6,439 nt of DNA from UMGS1002 sp050309735 (GTDB lineage Bacteria; Bacillota; Clostridia; Oscillospirales; CAG-272): contig JBNRMS010000016.1 of the NCBI GenBank assembly GCA_050309735.1, positions 1-6,439 of the forward strand, given 5' to 3'. Each line of letters opens with the position of its first letter. Position 1 is the first letter of the stretch. This document shows, in pieces, positions 1 through 5,875 of this stretch. Under the pieces are notes generated by a model that had not been told where the DNA came from, did no database searches, and saw only the letters and a program-made list of their open reading frames with translations. The position numbers were made by a program, and so were the translations under genes.

Positions 1-191
1 TATAGATACCGAGTGACTGATTTAATTTCAATCCACGCCCCCCGCGTGGGGGGCGACATACCATTACTATAGATACCGAGTGACTGATTTAATTTCAATC
101 CACGCCCCCCGCGTGGGGGGCGACGATAGGCAAGAACTCACTCGGAGAAACACAGTTTATTTCAATCCACGCCCCCCGCGTGGGGGGCGAC
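1..191 (-). CRISPR. Type I-C CRISPR array, partial (3 repeats; left side cut by window edge)
   Basis: Three identical 33-bp repeats lie at 25-57, 92-124 and 159-191. They are separated by 34-bp spacers at 58-91 and 125-158, and a partial spacer fills 1-24. Read on the minus strand each repeat begins GTCGC and ends GTGGATTGAAAT, the hallmark of type I-C repeats, so crRNAs should be transcribed on the minus strand. The centre is a perfect 8-bp inverted repeat (CGCCCCCC/GGGGGGCG) around a 4-nt loop, the hairpin that Cas5c would process. The partial spacer at 1-24 is identical to the last 24 bases of the spacer at 58-91, so one repeat-spacer unit seems duplicated. On the crRNA-upstream side (from 192) there is no leader; the sequence runs straight into a broken cas3. 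The array continues off the left edge, so its total size is unknown. Confidence 0.95.
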
Positions 192-1530
192 GAGATGTCA
201 AAAATAACAAGTTTTTCTCTGCTTTTAACAGCTCCGCCATTTCATCGTTTGTACGATACCCGATATTTTTATATGTAACTCTTTTTAACAGGTTGAACAG
301 CCGCGCGTAATCCGGGTAAATGTCAATTATCTTTCTGTTGATCAGCGTTTCAAATGCCGGTTGCGTTGCAGTGCAGAGTACGGCGGACACACCGTAATAT
401 TCGGTAAGTTCCTTGATTGCTCGTAAGCAGGGATTGAGATAATCATTCGGTATCATCTGCGCTTCATCGAAAATCACGACACTGTCTGCGATATTGTGCA
501 GCTTACGGCAACGAGAGGTTCTGTTTGAAAATATAGATTCAAAAAACTGGACGTTAGTCGTAATTATAATAGGCTTATCCCAATTTTCCGATGCAAGGCG
601 AAGAGTCGACGGGCTATCGTCTGTTTCAATATAATCAGCGGTTGAATAATGCGCCAACACGTTGTCCGCACCGAATATCTCCTCAAATATCCCGGCGGTC
701 TGCCTGATGATTGATATATATGGGATGCAATAAATAATTCGTCGTTTTCCGTTCTTAATCGCATGCTTAAGGGCGAAGGCCATCGACGACAGGGTTTTCC
801 CTCCTCCGGTAGGCACGCAGAGCCGGAAAATTCCCGGAGAGTCTTCAGCCGCGGCAATGCAACTCTGGTATATGCCCTTGCGCAGTAAGTTTATGCTCCC
901 CGTTGCGTTATCGAATTTCCGCATATAATTCTCAAGTCTTGTGGCAAGTTCCGGCAAACCTTCACCGCTGCTTCTAACTTTCTGTCCGTCGGTCATAAAC
1001 CGCTCGGTGTCAAGAAAATCCGCGTCTGTCAGACACGAAAATATCATGCGTATAAAAAATGCGGCTGAATATTCATCATCAAACCTAAACGGTAGGGGTA
1101 GTGAGGTTAAATATTCAGCGGAATCGAGTTCATTTATGCCTTCTGAGATATCGGCCGTACTTTTCTCTTGACGGTTCAGTTTTGCGTAAAGGGTAGCCCC
1201 ATCTGAGTTGTCCGTCTTGTAACCGCCGTCCGGAAGTCCGGTATGATGGCCGGCGACGCAATATGACAACAGATAGCCTGATATGCTTTTAGAATTAAAC
1301 AGCAAATACGCACCCGCAGCAGAGTGTTCATACTTTTCACGGCTTCCGCGAAGACGCCTTTGGAACGACTCGGCATATTTTCCGATATCATGAAGTATTC
1401 CGGCATTATAAGCAAACGCTTGCCCCCCGAAGCGGGCTGCAAATCCCGAGGCAAGTTCGGCAGTGCCTAGGGAATGGTCCTTTATGGTTTGTTTTCTCTT
1501 CCCGTCTTCTGTAATATGAGCAAGTTTCAT
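157..1530 (-). pseudogene. cas3: Truncated type I-C cas3 (HD nuclease and first helicase domain only)
   Basis: This is the N-terminal part of the CRISPR Cas3 nuclease-helicase, which degrades DNA marked by Cascade. I take the ATG at 1530 (protein starts MKLAHITEDG); an in-frame upstream start at 1611 would add 27 residues unlike the family. Counting from 1530, the HD domain shows H19, H47-D48 (GILHDIGK), H69, H95-H96 (AGHHTGLPD) and D169. The first RecA domain shows Walker A PTGGGKT (240-246), DEAQ (355-358) and the TAT motif (387-389). Homology appears to stop near residue 444, and the last 11 codons before the stop at 157-159 are read almost entirely from a CRISPR repeat (RRPPRGGRGLK). About 457 residues remain of a family norm of roughly 730-800 (recalled). 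The second RecA domain and its motifs IV-VI are gone, so helicase activity should be lost; the HD residues look intact. An AAGGA sits 12 nt upstream of the start. Confidence 0.9.
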
Positions 1531-1619
1531 ATTAATAAAAAATCCTTCCCTGCTTGCTGCGAGTTTAAAAACAAACAGATCACATTTGAAATACATTTTC
1601 CTGGCAGTCAAGCATCAAA

Positions 1620-1648
1620 ATTATCCATTTGTGTTAATTGTAACACAA
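1620..1648 (-). promoter_or_regulatory. Probable cas3 promoter
   Basis: On the minus strand TTGTGT (1648-1643) is followed after 17 bp by GATAAT (1625-1620), giving 3/6 and 5/6 matches to sigma-A consensus. It lies about 90 bp upstream of the cas3 ATG at 1530 and points towards it. Much of the -35 and spacer is occupied by the dyad at 1627-1650. Predicted only from motif match and position. Confidence 0.4.
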
Positions 1649-1650
1649 AT
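1627..1650. promoter_or_regulatory. 24-bp perfect dyad, probable operator over the cas3 promoter
   Basis: ATTTGTGTTA and TAACACAAAT form perfect 10-bp arms around ATTG. No T-tract follows on either strand, so it is not a typical terminator. It covers the -35 and most of the spacer of the predicted cas3 promoter, a position that suits a repressor. It resembles Rex-type (TTGTTAA-N4-TTAACAA) and Crp-type sites only loosely, so I do not assign a regulator. Confidence 0.45.
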
Positions 1651-1773
1651 AGTTTAAAAAGTAAAGGATTTGCTGTCGCTATTTTGTATATCTTGTTAGA
1701 ATATTAGATAATTCGAGTGAAAAATTAAACGCCATACAATTCCGCAACAACAGCTGACTTAACAGGATGCGTC

Positions 1774-1873
1774 TCAATCCGATTCTGATTTTGCGGCTGC
1801 CGGAATTATAGCGAATGATATCAGAGAAACAACAGCCAAAACAATGATTGTTAAACGAAGAGCTGTTTTTCAT
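1774..1873 (-). pseudogene. Frameshifted small secreted-peptide gene remnant
   Basis: The ATG at 1873 has a good ribosome binding site (AAGGA, 8 nt upstream), but its own frame reads as an unconvincing peptide. Removing one A from the A5 run at 1866-1870 opens a frame starting MKTALRLTIIVLAVV, followed by a hydrophobic stretch and an IIPAAAKSESD end, stopping at 1776-1774. That is a basic N-terminus, hydrophobic core and AAA-type cleavage region, i.e. a signal peptide of about 32 residues. The third frame continues past that stop with IETHPVKSAVVAELYGV and its own stop, which suggests a second frameshift in a short secreted peptide. I do not recognise the family. It could also be chance. Confidence 0.35.
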
Positions 1874-1987
1874 GATCTTTATCCTTAATATTAACATAAT
1901 TTCAATAAAACAACCGCCCCCCTCTTATTCATTCACTCCTAGCTGCTAGAACCGGTTTTCGCTTAGTTCAACATTATCATCTTCTGT

Positions 1988-2020
1988 ATTTCAATCCGCG
2001 CCCCCTGCACATGGAGCGAC
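1988..2020 (-). repeat. Solitary, diverged type I-C CRISPR repeat
   Basis: This 33-bp element aligns without gaps to the array repeat, with 26 of 33 positions identical. Both ends are conserved: minus strand GTCGC at one end and GGATTGAAAT at the other. The seven changes cluster in the middle, yet the arms CGCTCC and GGGGCG still pair with one G-U wobble. No other repeat is found one spacer length away on either side. It has the same orientation as the main array and lies on the far side of cas3 from it. It is probably the relic of a second array or a last surviving terminal repeat. Confidence 0.8.
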
Positions 2021-2074
2021 AGACAAAAGAAAAACCCTATTTGGCTTGTGCCAGATAGGGTTTTTCTTCTGTCT
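2021..2074. terminator. Long hairpin terminator, probably of hsp20
   Basis: Two 25-nt arms (2021-2045 and 2050-2074) pair around TTGT, with one mismatch and one wobble per strand. On the minus strand, downstream of the Hsp20 stop, the outer arm is U-rich (TTTTTCTTTTG). It begins at the base after the solitary CRISPR repeat. It should also block plus-strand transcription. Confidence 0.7.
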
Positions 2075-2077
2075 GAG

Positions 2078-2095
2078 CCCGCACTTAAGTGCGGG
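2078..2095. terminator. Perfect 18-bp palindrome after the hsp20 stop
   Basis: CCCGCACTT and AAGTGCGGG are perfect complements with no loop bases. It lies 8 bases beyond the Hsp20 stop and just before the long hairpin at 2021-2074. No U-tract follows, so alone it would be a weak terminator. It may stabilise the 3' end or work with the second hairpin. Confidence 0.4.
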
Positions 2096-2103
2096 TGAGA
2101 AAA

Positions 2104-2550
2104 TTATTCAATTTCGATTTTAACTGAGGTGTCAATATTTTTCTTCTTCGGAACGTTTACTGTAAGCTCACCGGCGTCAAGCTTTGCGGTAATGCCCTCG
2201 CTATCGGCCTCGGCAAGATAGACGTTACGCTGCATCGAGCAGTAGCGACGCTCCCGGTGGAGATAGTTTTTCTTTTCGTCTGTGGTGCTCTCGTCGCGAC
2301 TTACCGTTATGCTGAGCTTGCCCTCGTCCAGCGAGATGCTGATTTCATCTTTTTTAACTCCGGGAAGTTCGGCCTCGACGATGTAGCTCTTCTCGTCCTC
2401 GCGAACATCGACCTTGAAGCTGTCGCAAGCAAGACTTCTTACGCTCGGCCAGCCATCAGTAAAAAAGTCATCAAGCATATTGTTAAAAATGCTGAGCGAC
2501 GGGAATCCCAAGTCGTTCCTTCTTCTGTTGAAGGGTATTAATGTTGCCAT
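2104..2550 (-). CDS. Small heat shock protein, Hsp20/alpha-crystallin family
   Basis: This is an ATP-independent holdase chaperone of the cytoplasm that binds unfolding proteins during stress. The 148-residue protein has a variable N-terminal arm containing FNNMLDDFF (22-30). The alpha-crystallin domain spans about 44-134, with the typical AELPGVKKDEI (60-70), the turn LDEGKLSI (74-81) and LDAGELTVNVPK (124-135). It ends with an I-x-I motif (I145-E-I147), used by the family for oligomer contacts. The length is normal for bacterial Hsp20. I start at the ATG at 2550, with AAAGGAG at 2567-2561 and a 10-nt gap; a TTG at 2559 in the same frame is too close to that site. A consensus sigma-A promoter and two CIRCE-like operators lie upstream, so heat induction through HrcA is likely. 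It is a single-gene unit divergent from the Crp/Fnr gene. Confidence 0.95.
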   Translation of the reverse strand: MATLIPFNRRRNDLGFPSLSIFNNMLDDFFTDGWPSVRSLACDSFKVDVREDEKSYIVEAELPGVKKDEISISLDEGKLSITVSRDESTTDEKKNYLHRERRYCSMQRNVYLAEADSEGITAKLDAGELTVNVPKKKNIDTSVKIEIE

Positions 2551-2578
2551 ACGTAACAACTCCTTTACTTTATATTTG

Positions 2579-2605
2579 TTAGCATTGCCATGACCGCTCT
2601 GCTAA
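2579..2605. promoter_or_regulatory. CIRCE-like operator, promoter-proximal copy in the hsp20 5' UTR
   Basis: TTAGCA-N15-TGCTAA has exactly the 27-bp geometry of CIRCE (TTAGCACTC-N9-GAGTGCTAA). The outer six bases of each arm match and the inner three are diverged; flanking G and C extend the pairing to 2578-2606. It begins just downstream of the predicted hsp20 start site, a usual place for HrcA to act. Confidence 0.6.
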
Positions 2606-2616
2606 CCTCTGGGGGT

Positions 2617-2645
2617 ATTATAACACATAAATTTTGGGTTGTCAA
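2617..2645 (-). promoter_or_regulatory. Consensus sigma-A promoter of hsp20
   Basis: On the minus strand TTGACA (2645-2640), a 17-bp spacer and TATAAT (2622-2617) form a perfect consensus promoter. Transcription should start near 2610, giving an untranslated leader of about 60 nt. A promoter this strong would need repression, which fits the operators on both sides. Confidence 0.88.
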
Positions 2646-2663
2646 TACTTTTTTCAAAATTAT

Positions 2664-2690
2664 TTAGCACTCTTTATTATCATGTGCTAA
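2664..2690. promoter_or_regulatory. CIRCE operator (HrcA), upstream copy
   Basis: TTAGCACTC (2664-2672), nine bases, then ATGTGCTAA (2682-2690). The left arm is a perfect CIRCE half and the right arm matches 7 of 9. It lies 18 bp upstream of the hsp20 -35 box. Confidence 0.8.
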
Positions 2691-2849
2691 TTTGTTGGGA
2701 TATATTTTCAAATAACAAGTTTTTGAAAACAAGAGCTCCCTTAGTAGCATTGTTACGGAAGCAAGATTTTATGTATGATATATTTATATTACAACATAAC
2801 ACAGCTATCGTATCAAGCGGGTGAATTGCGGCTTCTTATCAAATGTCTT
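2691..2849. other. AT-rich intergenic stretch between divergent hsp20 and Crp/Fnr genes
   Basis: No gene is supported here. The only structure I see is an 8-bp AT-rich inverted repeat, TTTTCAAA (2705-2712) and TTTGAAAA (2722-2729), with a 9-nt loop. It is too weak to name. Confidence 0.5.
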
Positions 2850-2878
2850 TTGCTTTTTTAATCAAAATGCTGTATAAT
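2850..2878 (+). promoter_or_regulatory. Probable promoter of the Crp/Fnr-family gene
   Basis: TTGCTT (2850-2855), 17 bp, then TATAAT (2873-2878). The -10 is perfect and the -35 matches at 3 of 6. It is about 105 bp upstream of the start codon. A second TATAAT at 2947-2952 has no -35. No complete TTGAT-N4-ATCAA box is seen here, only isolated ATCAA halves at 2838 and 2861, so direct self-regulation is not supported. Confidence 0.5.
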
Positions 2879-2984
2879 AGGCTTATCTCTTTGCCGTCCA
2901 AGCGCGACAGCAAGGTCATATGCCCACAAGACACCAAAGGATATTTTATAATATAGATGAATATTTGCAAATGAGGTGATGTAT

Positions 2985-3674
2985 ATGCAGCATTGCAGCC
3001 ACTGCGAGAGCCACGCAAAGTGCCTTGAGCAGGTACCGATTTTTTCAAGTCTCAGCCGCGAGGAGCGAATGGAGCTCCTCGAGATTGCCGCCTCGCGCAG
3101 CTATGAAAAGGGCGAGATGATATATCGGGCGGGCGAGATAGGCGGAACGCTGTTTGTCCTCTATACCGGACGGATTAAGCTTTTTCGTTTGAACGCGAGC
3201 GGCAAGGAGCATATTCTCAGGCTCGTTGAGCCGGGCGAATTCATGGGAGAGCTGTCTCTTTTCTCGTCGCTGCCCCTGACCGACAACGCACAGGCACTTG
3301 AGCCCACAACCATGTGTACCCTGCATGGGGCGCGCACAAAAGAGCTGATGGCAAAATATCCGTCAATTGCCTTTAAGATTATAGACGAACTCTCACGAAG
3401 GCTCGAGAGGGCAGAAAATCGAATCGAGGATATAAGCTTAAGTTCGGTAACCAAGCGCATTGCCAAGGCTTTGCTTGAGCTGTCGGGCGATGAGCGCGAA
3501 ATTATCCTGCCGATGACTAAGGGCAACCTCGCCTCTCAACTCGGCATGACGCAAGAAACGCTCAGCCGAAAACTTGCCGCACTAGAGGCAGAAGGGTTGA
3601 TTCTCTTGAGTGGGCATCGAAAAATCATAATAAAGGACAGAGAGGAACTGGCGGCAATCGGCCTTGAGGCGTGA
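2985..3674 (+). CDS. FNR-type iron-sulfur transcriptional regulator (Crp/Fnr family)
   Basis: This 229-residue transcription factor probably senses oxygen (or NO) through a [4Fe-4S] cluster and controls anaerobic genes. The N-terminus has C4-x2-C7-x5-C13, and a fourth cysteine, C111, sits in EPTTMCTLHG. This is the spacing of the E. coli FNR ligands C20, C23, C29 and C122. The cyclic-nucleotide-like effector domain covers about 15-115 (GEFMGELSLFS at 84-94). A long dimerisation helix follows (120-150), then a winged helix-turn-helix. The recognition helix reads TQETLSRK with E191, S194 and R195, the ExxSR signature that reads TTGAT-N4-ATCAA. I choose the ATG at 2985, with GAGGTGAT 4-11 bases before it; the ATG at 2979 overlaps that site. 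The gene is divergent from hsp20 and convergent with the metal ATPase operon, whose promoter carries a matching site. I give no symbol because the family has many named subgroups. Confidence 0.93.
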   Translation: MQHCSHCESHAKCLEQVPIFSSLSREERMELLEIAASRSYEKGEMIYRAGEIGGTLFVLYTGRIKLFRLNASGKEHILRLVEPGEFMGELSLFSSLPLTDNAQALEPTTMCTLHGARTKELMAKYPSIAFKIIDELSRRLERAENRIEDISLSSVTKRIAKALLELSGDEREIILPMTKGNLASQLGMTQETLSRKLAALEAEGLILLSGHRKIIIKDREELAAIGLEA

Positions 3675-3697
3675 TTACCTACACAAAATAAAATACC

Positions 3698-3729
3698 GCG
3701 CTCCCCCGAATAAATCTTCGGGGGAGCGC
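3698..3729. terminator. Bidirectional terminator between convergent genes
   Basis: GCGCTCCCCCGAA (3698-3710) and TTCGGGGGAGCGC (3717-3729) form a perfect 13-bp stem with a 6-nt loop. AT-rich, T-containing sequence follows on each strand (CTTTATTT on plus; ATTTTATTTTG on minus). It fills the 61-bp gap between the Crp/Fnr stop and the HMA protein stop. Confidence 0.88.
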
Positions 3730-3735
3730 GCGGCT

Positions 3736-3963
3736 TTATTTCACTTGCGACTTTTTAACTTCAAATCCAAGCGCGACAATAGCCTTCTCGATGTCACCCA
3801 GCGTTAGTTTCTCGTCATCAAAGTCAAGCTTTAGCTTGCTCGAATTAAACATCACCCTAACGCTGTCTTTATCCACGCCCTCAAGGGCCTTTGTTGCCTT
3901 TTCAATCTTCTGAACGCAGGACGGACAGATTAATGTTTCAAGTTGCAGGGTTGCTTTTTTCAT
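3736..3963 (-). CDS. Small HMA-domain metal-binding protein (metallochaperone)
   Basis: This 75-residue protein is a single ferredoxin-like HMA domain. Such cytoplasmic domains bind a soft or transition metal and pass it to a P-type ATPase. The metal loop is ICPSC with C13 and C16 (CxxC), where copper chaperones usually have GMTCxxC, so the missing GM-T context argues for caution about copper. It begins 2 bp after the ATPase stop, with its ribosome binding site (AAGGTGG) inside the last codons of the ATPase, so the two are translationally coupled. The ATPase lacks its own N-terminal HMA domain, and this protein probably supplies it in trans. It is last in the operon and ends at the shared terminator. 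CopZ-like naming is possible but the metal is unknown. Confidence 0.85.
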   Translation of the reverse strand: MKKATLQLETLICPSCVQKIEKATKALEGVDKDSVRVMFNSSKLKLDFDDEKLTLGDIEKAIVALGFEVKKSQVK

Positions 3964-3965
3964 GT

Positions 3966-5840
3966 TTACACCACCTTTTTAAGTTTGTTTTTTAATTTAT
4001 ATCGCAAAAGTCTCATTCCGTTGAGTATAACCACTAAAATACTGCCTTCATGCACCAGCATACCAATAGACATATTCATCCACTCACTGAAAAACACGCC
4101 GGCAAGCAGGAAAAGCACAACTCCCACAGCGATAAAAATATTCTGTATCATATTTCTTGCCGTGGCCTTTGCAAGACCGAGAGCATGGGGCAGGCGGCCA
4201 AAATCAGAGTTGATCAGCACAACGTCTGAGGTTTCAATCGCTATGTCTGTGCCGCCGCCCATTGCGATTCCGATATGCGCCAGTGCCAGGGAGGGACTGT
4301 CGTTCACCCCGTCGCCCACAAAGGCGACGATTTTTCGTTCCTCCTCAATAAGCATTTTAATATAAGCCGATTTGTCCTCGGGCAGCATATTTCCGTGTGC
4401 TTCAGTAAGCCCCAGCTCGCGGCTCACCGCGTCAACGGTTCCCTGATTGTCGCCCGACAGCATGACAAGATTTTTCACGCCTAATTTCCTGAGTTTTAAT
4501 AAGTCTTGCTTAACGCCGGGGCGGATTTTGTCGCGAATTCCCATAAGGACTTTAATCTCGCCGTCAACCGCAACAAGCACAAGCGAATTTCGGTTTTGCT
4601 CAAAGCGCGATATGTCAGCTTTTTTCGCCTCGTCAAGAACAACGCCCTCTCGCTCCATCAAGGCAACATTTCCAACCGCCACTCTGCATCCGCCCACTCT
4701 TGCCGTGATTCCACCCCCCTTTATAACCTCGGTTTGCTCAACCGGCAAGAAGTCAACCTCGCCGATTTCCTCCAGAACCGCACCCGCCAGCGGGTGGTCG
4801 GACTCACGCTCGATGCTCGCAAGATAAACAAGCGCCTCCTTTATCTTGTCTCCATAGTAGATCTTTTCGGAAACCGACGGGCTTCCTACAGTTAATGTGC
4901 CTGTTTTATCAAACACCATGGTATCAAGCCTGCTGAAATCGCCGATAACCTCGCTTCCCTTGAGCAGGACGCCATTTCTCGCCCCATTTCCGATGCCCGC
5001 AACATTCGATACCGGAACACCGATGACCAAAGCACCCGGGCAGCCGAGAACAAGAATTGTAATGGCAAGCTCGATATCGCGCGAGAAAATCCAAACGACA
5101 ATCCCCAGAAGAAGAACTGCGGGCGTGTAATATTTTGAGAAACGATCGATAAACCGCTCGGCCTCGGATTTGGAATCCTGCGCTCCCTCGACAAGCTCAA
5201 TGATTTTGCCGAAGGTTGTGTCCTCGCCCACGCGGTCGGCGACTATCTGAATGGTTCCGTTGTCAAGAATTGTTCCCGCGAATACAGAAGAGCCCTTCTC
5301 TTTTTCTACCGGAACAGACTCGCCTGTAATACTGGCTTCATTAATGCTGCCCTCGCCCGAGAGAACCCTGCCGTCAACCGGTATTTTCGCACCTGTTTTG
5401 ACAAGCAAAATATCTCCGACATCGACCTCGTCTACGTCAACCTCTTCAAAATCCCCGTTTTCCATCTGCTTCAGAGCGCTCTCGGGTGCCATTTCGGTCA
5501 ACTCCTTGATAGCGGCGCGTGTTTTATTCAGCGTCCGCTGCTCAAGATATGCTCCGAATAGAAACAAAAAGGTGACAATGGCCGATTCTTCAAAATTTTT
5601 AATAAAAAACGCACCGATTACCGCAATTGTAACCAAAACATCAATGCTTACAACCTTAACCCTCAATGCCCCATAAGCCTGAAGAGCAATGGGCAGGGCG
5701 CCCAGCAGAGAGGCGATTGCAAAGACCCACGCGGCAACAGCTTCATTTTTAAAAAGCAGCGCGCTTATAAAACCGCTTACAATTAAAAGGGCGCCGATAA
5801 ATGCTATCTTGTTTTTCGCCCTGAGTATAATTCTCTGCAT
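3966..5840 (-). CDS. P1B-type heavy-metal transporting ATPase with CPG motif
   Basis: This is an inner-membrane ATPase that exports a transition metal ion using an aspartyl-phosphate cycle. The 624-residue protein has about eight membrane helices (near 12-29, 35-54, 64-80, 84-99, 237-253, 256-278, 563-582, 592-609). Actuator domain: TGES (172-175). P-domain: DKTGTLT (phosphorylated D311) and GDGVND (509-514). Nucleotide domain: HP motif at H349-P350. The transport site in the sixth helix is C267-P268-G269, where characterised families have CPC, SPC or CPH. The last helix has HEGS (597-600), as in the P1B-4 group (Co/Fe/Zn). No N-terminal HMA domain is present, in line with the separate HMA gene downstream. 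AGAGGTGA precedes the ATG at 5840. It lies 35 bp after the RIC-like gene in one operon. Substrate is not predictable; iron, zinc, cobalt or manganese are all possible. Confidence 0.93.
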   Translation of the reverse strand: MQRIILRAKNKIAFIGALLIVSGFISALLFKNEAVAAWVFAIASLLGALPIALQAYGALRVKVVSIDVLVTIAVIGAFFIKNFEESAIVTFLFLFGAYLEQRTLNKTRAAIKELTEMAPESALKQMENGDFEEVDVDEVDVGDILLVKTGAKIPVDGRVLSGEGSINEASITGESVPVEKEKGSSVFAGTILDNGTIQIVADRVGEDTTFGKIIELVEGAQDSKSEAERFIDRFSKYYTPAVLLLGIVVWIFSRDIELAITILVLGCPGALVIGVPVSNVAGIGNGARNGVLLKGSEVIGDFSRLDTMVFDKTGTLTVGSPSVSEKIYYGDKIKEALVYLASIERESDHPLAGAVLEEIGEVDFLPVEQTEVIKGGGITARVGGCRVAVGNVALMEREGVVLDEAKKADISRFEQNRNSLVLVAVDGEIKVLMGIRDKIRPGVKQDLLKLRKLGVKNLVMLSGDNQGTVDAVSRELGLTEAHGNMLPEDKSAYIKMLIEEERKIVAFVGDGVNDSPSLALAHIGIAMGGGTDIAIETSDVVLINSDFGRLPHALGLAKATARNMIQNIFIAVGVVLFLLAGVFFSEWMNMSIGMLVHEGSILVVILNGMRLLRYKLKNKLKKVV

Positions 5841-5875
5841 ACTCTCACCTCTTATCTTTCCTGATTTTCTTTTGT

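Larger units (their letters stand above)
1612..1987. other. Gene-poor stretch upstream of the cas3 remnant
   Basis: No intact gene of convincing length is visible on either strand. The stretch holds the predicted cas3 promoter and dyad (1620-1650), the frameshifted signal-peptide remnant (1774-1873) and, next to the solitary repeat, about 34 bases (1954-1987) in the place a spacer would occupy. No second repeat follows those bases. Confidence 0.6.

Noticed and set aside
192..225. These 34 bases as a leader-side spacer instead of cas3 sequence
   Set aside because: They stay in frame with cas3 and encode KAEKNLLFL, plausible for the family at this point, and no repeat follows them. The last few bases before the repeat remain ambiguous.
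80..310. 76-residue plus-strand reading frame across the array
   Set aside because: It is translated from CRISPR repeats, spacers and the antisense of cas3, and has no ribosome binding site.
1627..1650. Rex (redox) operator reading of the cas3 dyad
   Set aside because: The arms read TTGTGTTA/TAACACAA, not TTGTTAA/TTAACAA; the similarity is too loose to name Rex.
1679..1897. 72-residue minus-strand reading frame upstream of cas3
   Set aside because: In its own frame the sequence has no protein-like pattern; the signal-peptide signal is in another frame, reported as a remnant instead.
2838..2865. FNR box in the promoter of the Crp/Fnr gene
   Set aside because: Only isolated ATCAA half-sites are present; the paired TTGAT half is missing at the right spacing.
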